Below are positions 1 to 10,329 of a DNA stretch of 29,431 nt, one piece after another (position 1 is the stretch's first letter; every line of letters starts with the position of its first letter). Origin of the DNA: Priapulus caudatus (lineage: Eukaryota; Priapulida; Priapulimorpha; Priapulimorphida; Priapulidae). The notes beneath the pieces were generated by a model. That model was not told the origin of the DNA. It did not search any database and saw only the letters and a list, made by a program, of their open reading frames with translations. The stretch covers positions 8,988-38,418 of the forward strand of contig NW_014579305.1 of the NCBI RefSeq assembly GCF_000485595.1, given 5' to 3'. The position numbers were made by a program, and so were the translations under genes.

Positions 1-341
1 TGTGTATTCAATGCAGAATGTGTGTGTTTAATGCATGTGTGTATTCAATGCATAATGTGTGTATTCAATGCAGAATGTGTGTGTTTAATGCATGTGTGTA
101 TTCAATGCATAATGTGTGTATTCAATGCAGAATGTGTGTATTCAATGCAGAATGTGTGTATTAAATTGAGAATATGTGCATTCAATGCAAAATATGTGTA
201 TTCAATGCAGAATATGTGTATTCAGTGCAGAATATGTGTGTTCAATGCAGAATATGTGTATTCAATGCAGAATATGGGCATTCAATGCAAAATATGTGTA
301 TGCAATGCAGAATGTGTGTATTCAATGCAGAATATGTATAT
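1..341 (+). repeat. 18-bp minisatellite, about 19 units
   Basis: Tandem array of TGTGTATTCAATGCAGAA and close variants (TGTGTTTAATGCATG, ATATGTGTATTC). Most units hold an ATGCAG that could serve as an acceptor AG. It lies upstream of the first visible TBCD exon, so it is probably intronic. The array starts before the window. Confidence 0.95.
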
Positions 342-439
342 ATGTAATTCGTGGCAGCGAGATGCATTCTCATTAATTACATGCCATGCATATATGCCCT
401 AACGATGTGTCGTTAACAGCACTGTCTGTCGGTCGGTAG

Positions 440-570
440 GTATAAGAGAGGCAATCGGACTCTGGTGCAAAACCTTCAGAAGCAGCAGGTTGAGAGTGAC
501 TCAACTCTGCACATTGAAAATCCAGAGGAAGAGGACTACGATATCCCCGATGAAATCGAAACTGTGATAG
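440..570 (+). CDS. tbcd: Tubulin-folding cofactor D, internal exon (exon 1 of this window)
   Basis: Internal exon of TBCD, the HEAT-repeat cofactor that captures beta-tubulin and assembles the alpha/beta heterodimer in the cytosol. Translation from the AG at 438-439 reads (x)YKRGNRTL, then an acidic stretch (ENPEEEDYDIPDE), then IETVI. This matches the place in animal TBCD where a WRYQRG-like motif is followed by an acidic linker and a VIE motif. Length is 131 bp. It begins with the last base of an Arg codon and ends after the first base of a Glu codon (G|GTACAA). That codon is completed exactly by the AG opening the next exon. The donor is not a strong consensus. The basic-to-acidic linker is poorly conserved in the family, so identity rests on this exon together with its neighbour. 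Confidence 0.88.
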
Positions 571-1047
571 GTACAATGATTGTAGAGCATACGCTCTAGA
601 CTCAATAGGTCTGTGTTGTTTTGTAGTATGTCAGAATTTCGATTTAATTCATATTCCGTTAAAACTTTAGCGGTTATTAATATATGTTTATATACAGGGA
701 GTATGTGAGTGAGTTACAAACAGATTTCGAAAATTCGTTCATATTCATTGTCAGACCTCAGTTCAGACAAGTATGTCATGGTTTAATTTCACAGTCAAAT
801 AAATTAATATATATGACATTGCTCATACATCCAGGGGTTTATAGATCGGTTACTTTATACGTCAGGAGACTAAGGGAATATAAGCCAATAAGAATAATAT
901 CATTCTTATATTTTTTCCCTCGTATATATGTATACCAGGAACGTACAAAAACTCATTGTTTTCATTCACTCGTAAAGTAAATACATAATAATGTGTGAAT
1001 TTGCAAAAAAAGTGCTAAAAACTGAAGCTTGTGTGTTTATGTTTCAG
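571..1047 (+). other. TBCD intron (477 bp), no other feature seen
   Basis: AT-rich sequence from donor GTACAA to acceptor TTTATGTTTCAG. I see no repeat, RNA gene or transposon in it. Confidence 0.8.
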
Positions 1048-1108
1048 AGTTATTGCTGACCGGACTTAGAGATAAGGACACCATCGTGCGATGGTCGGCA
1101 GCCAAAGG
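1048..1108 (+). CDS. tbcd: Tubulin-folding cofactor D, internal exon (exon 2 of this window)
   Basis: Short 61-bp exon reading (E)LLLTGLRDKDTIVRWSAAK(G). This is one of the best conserved stretches of TBCD (human has a near-identical LKDKDTVVRWSAAKG). It encodes a HEAT-repeat helix pair in the central solenoid. Acceptor TTTATGTTTCAG ends at 1047 and donor GG|GTACGT starts at 1109. It opens with the AG that completes Glu from the previous exon and closes with the GG of a Gly codon completed by the first base of the exon at 12049. A 33-bp minisatellite starts about 35 bp into the following intron. Confidence 0.96.
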
Positions 1109-1143
1109 GTACGTCGACAGCGGAATCAAACCCCACGACGTGC

Positions 1144-1277
1144 ACACACAAACGCACGTTGTATGCTAAAACATTCACACACAAACGCACGTTGTATGCT
1201 AAAACATGCACACACAAACGCACGTTGTATGCTAAAACATGCACACACAAACGCACGTTGTATGCTAAAACATCCAC
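1144..1277 (+). repeat. 33-bp tandem repeat, 4 units
   Basis: Four nearly perfect units (ACACACAAACGCACGTTGTA then TGCTAAAACAT) at exact 33-bp spacing. They start about 35 bp after the TBCD donor at 1109. The donor itself is not inside the unit. Confidence 0.95.
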
Positions 1278-1303
1278 ACACATAAACGATGTATGCAGTA
1301 GAG

Positions 1304-1423
1304 CAGTGCTTCTTAAACTATTTCAGTGTCATTCTCCCTCGAGTCTTTATCACAAAATTTCATTTACCCCAAAATAATTTCATTCACCCTTGAGTGAACC
1401 ATTCACCAGTTCAAGAAGCACTG
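1304..1423. mobile_element. 120-bp hAT-type MITE with TIRs and 8-bp TSD
   Basis: The left end CAGTGCTTCTTAAACT and the reverse complement of the right end (CAGTGCTTCTTGAACT) form terminal inverted repeats with one mismatch in 16. The CAGTG-TTCT-AAACT pattern is typical of hAT elements. The flanks CAGTAGAG (1296-1303) and CACTAGAG (1424-1431) match at 7 of 8 positions, the 8-bp duplication expected of hAT. There is no coding capacity. It lies in a TBCD intron. Confidence 0.85.
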
Positions 1424-1431
1424 CACTAGAG

Positions 1432-1660
1432 TAACGATCAAAACACATAAACCGGCACTAGAATAATAACAGTGTACATAACAATATAAAACCATCATAC
1501 AATAACATCACAATATAACAATATCATCATATAATAATTTAGGAACACAACAATGTAACAATATAACAAGAAAATGATAAATTGCTATCAGTGGTACATA
1601 AAAGATCGAGCCCCCTTTCGTACACTTCTGGTATCGTTACACGTATATATTACTCGTGCG
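1432..1660. other. AT-rich intronic spacer
   Basis: Sequence rich in CAATATAACA-like short motifs. No gene or structured repeat can be supported. Confidence 0.6.
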
Positions 1661-1664
1661 TTAC

Positions 1665-2292
1665 TTAATTAGCTGTTCATGTGTTACTTAGCTGTTCATG
1701 TGTTACCTAGCTGTTCATGTTTTACTTAGCTGTCCATGTGTTACTTAGCTGTTCATGTGTTACTTAGCTGTTCATGTGTTACATAGCTGTTCATGTGTTA
1801 CATGCTGTTCATTGTTTTTACCTATGGCTGTTCATGGTGTTACTGTAGCTGTTTCATTGTGTTACATAGCTGGTTCATTGTTACATAGCTGTCCTCGTGT
1901 ACCTAGCTGTTCATAGTGTTACTTATGGGCTGTTCATGGTGTTACATTAGCTGTTCATGGTGTTACATAGGCTGTTATGGTGTTACATAGCTGGTTCATG
2001 TGTTAGCATAGCTGTTCATGGTGTTAATAGCTGTTCATGTATTACATAGCTGTTCATGTGTTACTGCTGTTCATGTGTTACATAGCTGTTCATTGTGTAT
2101 CATACTGTTAATGTATTACATAGGCTGTTCATGTGTTGCATAGCTGTTCATGTGTTACTAGCTGTCACATAGTGTTACTAGCTGTTCATAAGTGTACTTA
2201 GCGTGTTCATCGTGTTAGCAGTAGCTGTTCATGGTGTTTACAGTAGCTGTTCATAGTGTTACATAGCTTTCATGTTTACCTATGCTTCAAGG
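1665..2292 (+). repeat. 19-bp minisatellite before TBCD exon 3, copy A
   Basis: Units of about 19 bp, TGTTCATGTGTTACATAGC. The first six or so are clean; from about 1800 onward nearly every unit has one-base insertions or deletions. The unit resembles the real acceptor of TBCD exon 3 (TGTTCATGTGTTGCAG) with its AG preserved as ACATAG. The same array precedes the intact exon at 12049. Confidence 0.95.
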
Positions 2293-2299
2293 TGTTTAA

Positions 2300-2482
2300 G
2301 GTTGTACGCGTGACAGGGCGTCTGCCCCCGGGAGCGTAGTCGACGAATGTCCTCGGCTGCGTACTGGAACTGTTCAGCATTGTCGAGACGGACTGCGGCG
2401 TGGCACGGCGGCTGCCTCGGCACTCGCTGAGCTCGAGCGCCGCGGCCCTGCTGCTCCGTACACGGCTGGACTCCGCTGAAGG
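2300..2482 (+). pseudogene. tbcd: Broken second copy of TBCD exon 3 (copy A)
   Basis: Nearly identical in base sequence to the intact exon at 12049-12218, but about 183 bp instead of 170, with several single-base insertions that destroy the frame. The acceptor CAG is read as AAG. Flanking repeats on both sides are the same as those around the intact exon. The indels are scattered and do not look like natural decay, so raw-read error or an unpolished haplotype copy is the likelier cause. If it were real and spliced in, the frame would be lost, because this exon starts and ends in different phases. Confidence 0.85.
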
Positions 2483-2600
2483 GTAGGGGGGCGCGGCTGC
2501 GGCGGGTGCAGGGGGGACTAGCTGAAGGTAGGGGGCGCTGTGGGCGGTGCAGGGCGACTAGCTGAAGGTAGGGGCGCTGGCAGCAGTGCGAGCGGGAGTA
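2475..2600 (+). repeat. Donor-site tandem repeat, copy A (about 41 bp, 3 units)
   Basis: Noisy counterpart of 12212-12320. GCTGAAGGTAGGGG appears three times, so the donor of TBCD exon 3 is repeated together with the last bases of the exon. Confidence 0.85.
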
Positions 2601-3730
2601 TAATGATTGAGGTTTCTGTAGGCTATGCGTGTTGCCAACTGTTGAATCTAGGCAGAAGGTATGTACGAAAATGAATGCAAATTGAGAGGCGCAAAAACGT
2701 AGGAGAAATAGGAGCAAATTACAGAATCATATGGTTTCCTTGTTAATATGTGAAGACGCAGGAAATGAGATCTGGAATCAGGGCAGTGATTGAACTAAGA
2801 TTCAAACTTGGGTAAAGGTTAGGTCGAGAATTGGGTCAAAATAGTGACTTGTGGCTGTGTGTAAGCTAAAACAAGTTAAAAATATATCACACCAGAAGCT
2901 GAGAGAACTATTAAAAGGATGATTTACGTCACCTGTAAATACTAAAAAAAAAAAGTAATTTCCACTTTTTTACAAAATATAAGTAATCTGGTTCACTTTT
3001 TATAGGTTAAATTGCTGCATTATAACTTGTTTATTTACTATAATTGTTGATGTGAACATACACATCGTGACTCATAATAGCCCATAGTCAAGCCAATTAA
3101 ATTGTCAGGAAACTAATATCGAAATCATCCTGGTCTTTGTGGATTTTTAACATAAGTTGAGAAACGAATCTATCAGGTAAGAATTTGACGATACGTTTTA
3201 GTCCCGTTAGTTCTTACTTTTCATGTAAAAAAAATGGCAAGAAAATTTGTGTCGTAAGACAATTTAACAAAGGCATATCTTCAACCTGACTTGTCCTCTA
3301 TTCCGCTGTACTTCCTCGTACATCTTCGGCATTGCCGCGAATCGACCGCTCGGGGCATGCCAGTCAATGGGTAATCCCAACAGGTGGCGCTGATGGTTTT
3401 CAGGTTTCTCTGTCGTTGGCACAAAGCTTAGTTAAAGGTCACCCCGGTTGGACGGATTACATGAAGGTGTTTTTTGCCTGCATAGCGGTTTTTGACGCAG
3501 TACATTACAGTCTGCGAGCAGTGGACGTTTTGCTTTCCCTCTCTGAAAGAAAGCATTAATCCCAGTTACAAAGAATGAAAGAAGACTGAAATCTCCACGT
3601 CGTCTTCTGTAGTCGTTTGTAGGCACTACGCTATCAAGGTTTTCTGATGTGATTATTTATGAGTTTCGTTTACATATTGGAGTATATACATACCGAAAAT
3701 GAATGAAACGTTCCGTCTAGCAGTGATCAC
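2600..3730. other. Non-coding stretch downstream of the SLC22-like gene, copy A
   Basis: Mostly AT-rich sequence co-linear with 12345-13407. It lies between TBCD exon 3 and the last exon of the antisense transporter gene, so it should hold that gene's 3' UTR. I see no clear AATAAA signal on the minus strand close to the stop and no other gene. Confidence 0.5.
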
Positions 3731-3866
3731 TCACTCTCTTTCCTCCCCGCCGTCGTCTGTGGTGCGCAGATCGTATCCATGGTAAGCCGCAGCACATCAC
3801 TAGCACGGATGCTGCCGCTGCACGGCTTCCAGAATGACGCAGTGGCAGCTCTGACCGTAGTGGTTC
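3731..3866 (-). pseudogene. Broken copy of SLC22-like last exon (copy A)
   Basis: Counterpart of the intact exon 13408-13548 (TM12 and acidic tail), about 136 bp instead of 141. The TM12 region is recognisable but frameshifts interrupt the reading. Confidence 0.75.
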
Positions 3867-4044
3867 CTGCAACGTTGCAACGCTTGTTAACGGCTGCTGT
3901 TGGTGACGGCGCCCCGCCTGGAAAGAGCGAAACCGCGTTGGCGCAATCAGGTGGCGACTGAGATTGAGCAGAACATGAAGCGTTACCGCAGTAAGCCTCA
4001 CACACAGTAGCTACCCCGAGCGCTTCTCACGAAGGCAGCATCAG

Positions 4045-4200
4045 GTAGGGGGCGCCGCTGATGGCGCGCGTGAACTCACGAGCAGCACACATGGTAGGGG
4101 GCGGCCAGCGCATGGCGCGCGTAACTCCACAGAGCAGCCAGCAGTAGGGGCACCGCGATGTGCGCCGGTAAACTTAGCAAGCAGCGGCAGGTGGGCTCTG
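4045..4200 (-). repeat. Donor-site tandem repeat of SLC22-like exon 8, copy A
   Basis: Three imperfect units of about 45-50 bp, the noisy counterpart of 13690-13830. On the minus strand each unit holds the GAPYL coding end of exon 8 and a GT donor. Confidence 0.8.
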
Positions 4201-4525
4201 CAACCATCACCGCAGTCATATAAAAGACGAGCGATGATCAAGTTAGTGGGCGCCACTTCCGTCGAGACAGGCTCGAGCAGGTCGAGACAGCTGGCGGCGA
4301 GAGACCGCAGCATCCGTCGTCATGGTCGTCAGTCGTTTGCCGGGCGTGGCCAGCGCGACGTGCGTCGCCAGTCATCTGCGTCCGCAGTCACGGGATGACA
4401 GCGGGGGCCGGGGCGGTGACAGGCGGCGCCACTGCCAGCACTCGCCTCGTAGAGGTAGCCGAATAGGATGCTGACGGCGAGGATGCCGGCCGTTTCGTCA
4501 GGGCGAACGCCGCAACGAGCGCAGC
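4180..4525 (-). pseudogene. Broken copy of SLC22-like exon 8 (copy A)
   Basis: Counterpart of the intact exon 13787-14112 (TM10, acidic insert, TM11). The acceptor CTGCGCTCG-type context and most codons are recognisable, but single-base insertions shift the frame repeatedly. Confidence 0.75.
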
Positions 4526-4728
4526 CTGCGGAGCGAGAACGACGCTCAGTCGAGGACAGCGGTCGTTACGGTTACGAGGCAGGGAACGAGGATTTGTGGG
4601 GGGCAGGCACTGTTTGCCGTGGTTACAATGAGGCTAGGTCGTCATGGTTGTCACCTCTGCTACAACACGGACACTATGTGTGTTCTCTAGAGTGGTGAGA
4701 CAAAGAACTGTTGGCTTACATGCATGTA

Positions 4729-5145
4729 TGGGTCAAATCCTAAAACGGCCCGGGGCGCCGATGCGGCATATTTTAAGGCTCGGGCCTGACATTCAAATAC
4801 TAAATCAACCCGACGGGCCCGCGTAGAAATCCTAGTGCACAATTGTCTGATTGCTCGTATGGTGCAGGCCAGCCACACAGTTAAAAAAGAGTCCGAGAGT
4901 GAGGACACCAGGCGAGGGGCAGTGATAATTCTGACAGCTTCATTAGTAGCACTGAATATGTTTGCTTTGTATACTGGTGAATAAGGCCGATTGTAAAAAA
5001 TTCAAATATCAGTCTTTATTTCTTTTTAAATTCTGCGGTATCTGCGGAATGATCGGGCCTGGTAATTTGCCGGTCGCCCTGTAAAATCCCTTATACCTAC
5101 AGCCCGAATGGCCCTGTAAATTTTCAAATTAATTTGCTACCCCTG
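4729..5145. mobile_element. hAT-like non-autonomous element, copy A
   Basis: Same element as 14304-14694, with noise. TGCATGTA precedes it at 4721-4728. After its CTACCCCTG end comes TGCCAATAGTAG, best read as TGCATGTA with sequencing errors. No second transposon follows, unlike in copy B. Confidence 0.65.
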
Positions 5146-5170
5146 TGCCAATAGTAGTCAAAGTGCGTAC

Positions 5171-5405
5171 CTGTGAGGGAGGGGGTTGTCGGGCGGCGGC
5201 TGACAAGGCAACTGCCCGCAGCCAGCTGCAGCGGCGGACAGCGAGCCGCCACCGCCACCCGCGCGCTGGCAGAGCGTGCGGGCGAGCCGAGCGCGGGCAG
5301 AGCGCAAGACGCCGGCCGAGGAAACAGCCCTGCGTCAGGAACTGTCGGTCGAGGCGGGATTGGAATGCACAGGCCAGCCCGAGAACACCGAGCCAACGAT
5401 GCAAC
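5171..5405 (-). pseudogene. Broken copy of SLC22-like exon 7 (copy A)
   Basis: Counterpart of intact exon 15036-15259 (TM7-TM8). The donor ACAG|GTACGCAC and acceptor TTACAG| are both conserved. The exon is 235 bp instead of 224 and frameshifted several times. Confidence 0.8.
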
Positions 5406-5429
5406 CTGTAAAGCTCCAAGCCGTGAGAT

Positions 5430-8035
5430 GTAGGCGGATGAACCTTCAAGACGTGGGTGAACAGGTTAGCGGAATGAAACCTTTAGATGTGAGTGGGACA
5501 GTGTATGGCTGGATGAAGCCTTCAAGACGTGAATGGAACATGTAGGGCGGATGAACTTCAAGACGTGGTGAGATCATGTAGCCGATGAACCTGCAAGACG
5601 TGATGGAAGCATGTAGCGGAGAGACCTTTAAGAATGTGGTGAACATTGTAGCGGATGAACCTTCAAGACGTGGTGGAACATGATAGCGGTATGAAAAGCT
5701 TCAAGACGTGATGGAACATGTTAAAGTGGATGAACCTTTAAGAATGTGGTGGAACATGTAGCGGATGAAGCCGTTCAAGACGTGGTGGAACAATGTAGCG
5801 GATGAACGCTTCAAGACGTGATGGAACATGTAGTGGATGACCTTAAGACGTGTGGACATTAGCCGGATAACCTTAAGACGTGAGGAACATGTCCGGATGA
5901 ACCTCAAGACGTGGTGGAACGATGTAGCGGATGAACCTCAGACGTGATGAACATGTAGGCGATGAACCTGTAAGACGTGATGGAACATGTAGCGGATGAA
6001 CCTTCAAGATTGTGAGTGAACATGTAGCAGATGAACCTTCAAGACGTGGTGGAACCATTGTAGCAGATGAACCTCAAGACGTGTTGGAACATGTAGCGGA
6101 TGAACGCTTGTAAGACTGGGTGAACATGATAGCGGATGAACCTTCAAGACGTGATGAACCATGTAGCGATGAACCCTATGTAAGACGTGGTGTAAACATG
6201 TAGGGCGGATGAACCTGTAAGATGATGGTACATTATCGGATGAAAGCCTTCAAGACGTGATGAACATGTAGGCGGATGAACGCTGTCAAGACGTGGTGGA
6301 AGCATGTAGCGGATGAAGCCGTTCAAGACGTGTGGAACATCGTATGGATGAACCTGTAAGACGTGTGAACATGTACGATAACCTTCAAGGACGTGATGGA
6401 ACATGTAGCGGATGAACCTTAAGACGTGGTGCGAACATGTCGGCGGATAAATCCTTCAAAAGACCTGTGGATAGCATGTAGCGGATGAAACGCTGTAAGA
6501 CGTGATGGAACATGTGAGCGATGAACGCTTCAAGAGCGTGGTGGAACATGTAGGGCGGATGAAACCTCAAATGACGTGTGGAACATGTACGCGGATGAAC
6601 CTGTAAGGACGTGATGGAACATGTAGCTGATTGAACCTCAAGACGTGGTGGAAGATGTGCGATGAAACCTTCAAGACGTGGTGGAAGCATGTACGGATGA
6701 ACCATTCAAGACGGGTGGGAAACATGTAGGGCGAGAACCTCAAGACGTGGTGGAATGCATGTAGCGGTATGAACCGTAACGACGTGATGAAATGTAGCGG
6801 ATGAACCTTCAAGACGTGGTGAAAAATGTCAGCGGCAATGAACCTTTAAGACGTGGTGGAACATGTAGCGGATGAAGCCTTAAGACGTGGTGGAACATGT
6901 AGCGGAGAACCTTCAAGACGTGATAGAACATGTAGCGGATGAACCTTCACCAAGATCGTGGTGAACATGATAGCGATGAAGCCTTTCACGAGCCCACGTG
7001 GTGAACATGTAGCGGATGAACCTGTAAAGACGTGGCGTGAACATGTAGCCGGATGAACTTTAAAGACGTGAATGGAACATGTAAGCGGATGAACCTGTAA
7101 GACATGATGAACATGTAGCGGATGAACCTTCAGACGTGGTGGAACATGTAGCGGATGAACGCGGTAAGACGTGGTGGAACATGTAGCGGATGAACCTGTC
7201 AAGGACCGTGGTGGTAAGATAAAAACATGGTAGCGGATGAAACCTTCAAGACGTGGTGGAACATGTCGGATGGAACCTGTAAGACGCTGGTGGAACATGT
7301 AAGCGGATGAACCTGTAAAGGACTGTGAACATGTAGCGGATGAACCTTTAAGACGTGGTGGAACATGTAGCGGATGAACTTCAAGACGTGGTGGAAACAA
7401 TGTAGGCGGATGAAGCCTTACAAATTACGTGGTGGAACATGTAGGCGGGATCGAACGCTGTAAGACGTGACTGGATACATGTAGCGGATGACCTTCAAGA
7501 CGTGTGGAACATGTAGCGGATGAACCTTCAAGACGTTGGTGAAACATGTACGGCGGATGAACCTTTAAGGACTTGTGGAGTGGAACATGTAAGCGGATGA
7601 ACCTTCAAGACTGTGAACATGTAGGCGATGAACCTGTAAGAATGATGGAACTATGTAGCGGATTGAACCTGTAAGATGACGGGTGGGAAGCATGTAGCGG
7701 ATGAACCTTCAAGACGTGGTGGAAGCATTTAGTGATGAACCGTGTAAGACGTGGTGAAAGCAGTAGGCGGATGAACCTGTAAGACGTGGTGGTACATGTA
7801 GCCGGATGAACTTCTAGACCGTTGTGGAACATGTAGCGGATGACCGCTTTAAGGACGTGGTGGAACATGTAGGGGATGAACCTCAGACGTGTGGAGACAG
7901 TAGCGATGAACCTGTAAGACGTGTGGAACATGTAGCGGATGAAACTTCAATGGACGTGAATGGAACATGTAGCGAATAAAACTTTCAAGACGTATGGAAG
8001 ATGTAGTGGTGAGACCTTCAAGACGTTGGTGGAAC
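5430..8035 (-). repeat. 34-bp acceptor-like satellite, copy A (about 75 units)
   Basis: About 2.6 kb of a 34-bp unit, plus-strand form GTAGCGGATGAACCTTCAAG then ACGTGGTGGAACAT, with a common variant CCTGTAAGACGTG. On the minus strand this variant reads CTTACAG|GTTCATCC. That copies the real acceptor of SLC22-like exon 7 (CTTACAG|GTGCATCG) right beside the array. Almost every unit has one-base indels. Copy B has only about 1.4 kb of it. Confidence 0.95.
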
Positions 8036-8847
8036 ATAATAACTCATTAAATAAGTTCATTCGGGTTGGTCAGATAATAGAGCTATCTGGTTAATTTTAC
8101 TCAACCGTGGTTTGATGTCAACGTCAGCAGTACGTGATGGAGATGATATCGGTTAGCCAAGCGTCGTATTAGTCGATGCGTTTACTGGTTGCAGCGTCAT
8201 CTTACCACTACAGAATTTGGTCGCGCCATTTCGTGGCTTTCGTTGTGAATGAGATTATGACTAGTGACATCCTTGTCAGTTCTAACTCTGACTTTTTCTC
8301 GTTTGCTGGTTGCCTTTTGGGATGATCGTGCAAGCACATGTTATCTTAATAGTGACTTGAAAAACTAGGTTCCCAGATGCAACCCTCTCGTATTATCGTA
8401 TCAGGAGTAAATAGAAACAAAATATATTATTAATTATTCCTGATCATATCAATAACTAATGTTGCTATGATGCTAATAGCTTTATCAGTATATGCAAATG
8501 AATATTATACATATCAGAAGTGAAGATAATAGGGAATCAATCCCTATTTTCTATGTCTCGATATATATGAGTTATATATATATAGTACTATAATGTATAT
8601 ATAAATATAAATCAATGATCAATGATAATGATATATAATAGCATATATAATATACAAATATATAATATAAATCAATGTCTGTTGTTATAATATGGCTTCG
8701 TTGACTGCAGCAGTAATCAGCCTGCAGGGGTGCCTTATTAGAACCATCGCGAATAGCTACGAATATCGTAAGTACAAATTATTGCGACACTTCACTTCAA
8801 AAGTTCTGACATTTCGCAATGTTGTAGCTGAGAGTGATGCATCTTAC
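8036..8847. other. AT-rich intronic spacer of the SLC22-like gene
   Basis: Unique sequence with an AT microsatellite near 8560-8680. It lies between exons 7 and 6 of the minus-strand transporter. No exon, RNA or transposon end is recognised. It is co-linear with 16651-17475. Confidence 0.6.
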
Positions 8848-8951
8848 CATTGCAGCAGCAGAACGAGAACTCTCATCCACATCCTCATCGGGATGCTAAT
8901 GACTCCACAGCTTCCTTGTGACTCTCCTTCCGTGTGCGCGACCGCCTGTTC
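8848..8951 (-). CDS. SLC22-like transporter, exon 6 (cytoplasmic loop to TM7 start)
   Basis: A 104-bp exon on the minus strand between acceptor TTTGCTAG| and donor AATG|GTAAGA. It starts in phase 0 and reads EQAVAHTEGESQGSCG, then VISIPMRMWMRVLVLLLQ(W). This fits the SLC22 segment at the end of the large intracellular loop (the region of LFRTPRLRRRTL) leading into TM7. Its final TG joins the G of exon 7 to give Trp, producing LLLQWCIVGSVFYGLAVN, which matches the family's TM7 pattern (LWFVNSLVYYGLSLN-like). The noisy second copy is at 17476-17585. The loop is short and poorly conserved, so the call relies on phase and on the join to exon 7. Confidence 0.85.
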
Positions 8952-9019
8952 CTAGCAAACGTTAAGCAGTGTGCGCAGGCGTTGTTGTAAACGTAGTAAT
9001 GCATGACCATGTAATAATT

Positions 9020-9262
9020 ATTAACAATTATAATGGGTCTTCGATGTTTCCATGGTAACGCATGGCCATGAAATAATTGGTCTTCGATGTTTCCATGGTA
9101 ACGCATGGCCATGAAATAATTGTTCTTCGATGTTTCCATGGTAACGCATGGCCATGAAATAATTGGTCTTCGATGTTTCCATGGTAACGCATGGCCATGA
9201 AATAATTGGTCTTCGATGTTTCCATGGTAACTATGGTAGCATATAACTATGTAATAATTGGT
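9020..9262. repeat. 43-bp minisatellite, 5-6 units, copy A
   Basis: Units TCTTCGATGTTTCCATGGTA then ACGCATGGCCATGAAATAATTGG at exact 43-bp spacing (starts at 9038, 9081, 9124, 9167, 9210). They lie in the intron between transporter exons 5 and 6. Open frames across it are repeat artefacts. Confidence 0.95.
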
Positions 9263-9368
9263 CTTCAATGTAATCAGGGTAAAATATGAGCAGGTGATAA
9301 TTTGTTTTTGGCATAATTACCACGGTAACGCGTAACCGTAAAGTCGGTAGTCCTTTCTCGACATTTAC

Positions 9369-9501
9369 CTCGTTGTCAAGGTCGATCACAATGTCCTTGG
9401 AGCATGTTCTATTGTTTTGTGGTGGCGTTGATTTGAGGTCAGCCTCGCAAGTGTTTCGTGCTGTCTCCGTGTGCAGCAGCTGAGTTGACTCAGGCAGAAA
9501 G
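9369..9501 (-). CDS. SLC22-like transporter, exon 5 (PES motif and intracellular loop)
   Basis: A 133-bp minus-strand exon from acceptor TTCTACACAG| to donor ACGAG|GTAAAT. It reads (F)FLPESTQLLHTETARNTCEA, then a polar stretch ending DIVIDLDNE. The FLPES start is the conserved cytoplasmic motif after TM6 in SLC22 carriers (usually LPESPRWL). Here Pro-Arg-Trp is replaced by Thr-Gln-Leu, so part of the signature is lost. The rest is the variable large intracellular loop. The first base completes a Phe codon begun by TT at the end of exon 4, and the exon ends on a codon boundary. The noisy second copy is at 18063-18209. Confidence 0.88.
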
Positions 9502-9587
9502 CTGTGTAGAAGTTGGTGGAAAGGCTAATAACGACAGTTGGTAGGCTTCAAAGCATTCCATTCACTTAGCTCTCCTCCCTACCCCTC

Positions 9588-9701
9588 TCTCTCATCCTCT
9601 CCTCATCTCTCGCTCGCTCTCTGTCTCTCTCTCTCTCTCTCTCTCGTCCTCTTTGTCTGTCTCTCTCTCTCTCTCTCTCATCCTCTCCCCATCTCTCGCT
9701 C

Positions 9702-9752
<51 letters not shown>

Positions 9753-9825
9753 CTCTTTCTCTCTCGTCCTCTCTGTCTGTCCCTCTCTCTCTCTATCGAT
9801 CACTCTGTCTCTGTTTCCGTCTCTC
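9588..9825. repeat. CT-rich microsatellite, copy A
   Basis: Long runs of (CT)n with interspersed GTCTGTC and CGCTCGCTCTC, in the intron between transporter exons 5 and 4. On the transporter's sense strand it is (GA)n. Confidence 0.97.
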
Positions 9826-9974
9826 TCGTACTGTCAATTCAGACAGTTACACCGACCATCTCCTTATTTTTAATGCAAGGAACAACAGCAACAATCGGAC
9901 AGTTATAGCCACAGATCATAACTAGACAGAGGGCACTCACGGAGAGTGCATACCTCCGCCAGCATGTAACATGT

Positions 9975-10045
9975 ATGTGTTACGAGCTGGCTCGCTGCGC
10001 TGGCTGGCTGGCTCGCTGCGCTGGCTGGCTGGCTCGCTGGTTGAT
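9975..10045. repeat. CTGGCTGG / CTCGCTGCG short tandem repeat
   Basis: Three units of about 23 bp built of GGCTGGCTGGCTCGCTGCGCT. Intronic. Confidence 0.85.
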
Positions 10046-10150
10046 GCGCTAATATCGATCGCGCGAACACACTAACACACGAACACACGAGACCGATCAC
10101 ATAACCTCCTCCAACTCCGTTGGGCGGCGGTAACAACGCGCTGCACTCAC

Positions 10151-10316
10151 AAGTATATCATTCCCGGAACGACGATGCTCCAGACTGATATCGCAAGCTG
10201 TAGATGGCGCCACGTGTGCAGCAGCGGGGCGAGCGGCTGCATCAGGCAGTTAGCAAGGCAGATGGACGCGAGACAGGCAAGCATCGTTGTCCGCTGCCGC
10301 GCAACATTTGCCACTG
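10151..10316 (-). CDS. SLC22-like transporter, exon 4 (TM4-TM6)
   Basis: A 166-bp minus-strand exon reading (A)VANVARQRTTMLACLASICL, ANCLMQPLAPLLHTWRHLQL, then AISVWSIVVPGMIY(F). It fits SLC22 TM4-TM6: a basic RQRTT after the TM3-4 turn, a small-residue-rich TM5, and a WRxLQLAIS motif that is nearly invariant in the family (WRYLQLAISLP-like). The Glu usual in the TM4 start region is missing. Acceptor TGTTTCAGCAG| has two AGs 3 bp apart (exon start 10316 or 10313), both in frame. Donor is ACTT|GTGAGT. The noisy second copy is at 19003-19192. Confidence 0.93.
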
Positions 10317-10329
10317 CTGAAACACAGCG

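Noticed and set aside
5430-8035. CRISPR-like array
   Set aside because: Repeats are contiguous with no unique spacers, in a eukaryotic gene context. It is a satellite.
5446-8037. Many minus-strand frames of the HPLHVPPRLEGSSATCS type
   Set aside because: Translation of the 34-bp satellite in rotating frames, broken by indels. Not a repeat protein gene.
8692-8955. Plus-strand open frame of 87 codons starting ATGGCTTCG
   Set aside because: Overlaps the well-supported minus-strand exon 6 of the transporter on the opposite strand, has no recognisable domain, and is broken in the second copy.
9538-9873. Ser/Leu-rich frame across the CT tract
   Set aside because: Pure microsatellite translation in an intron.
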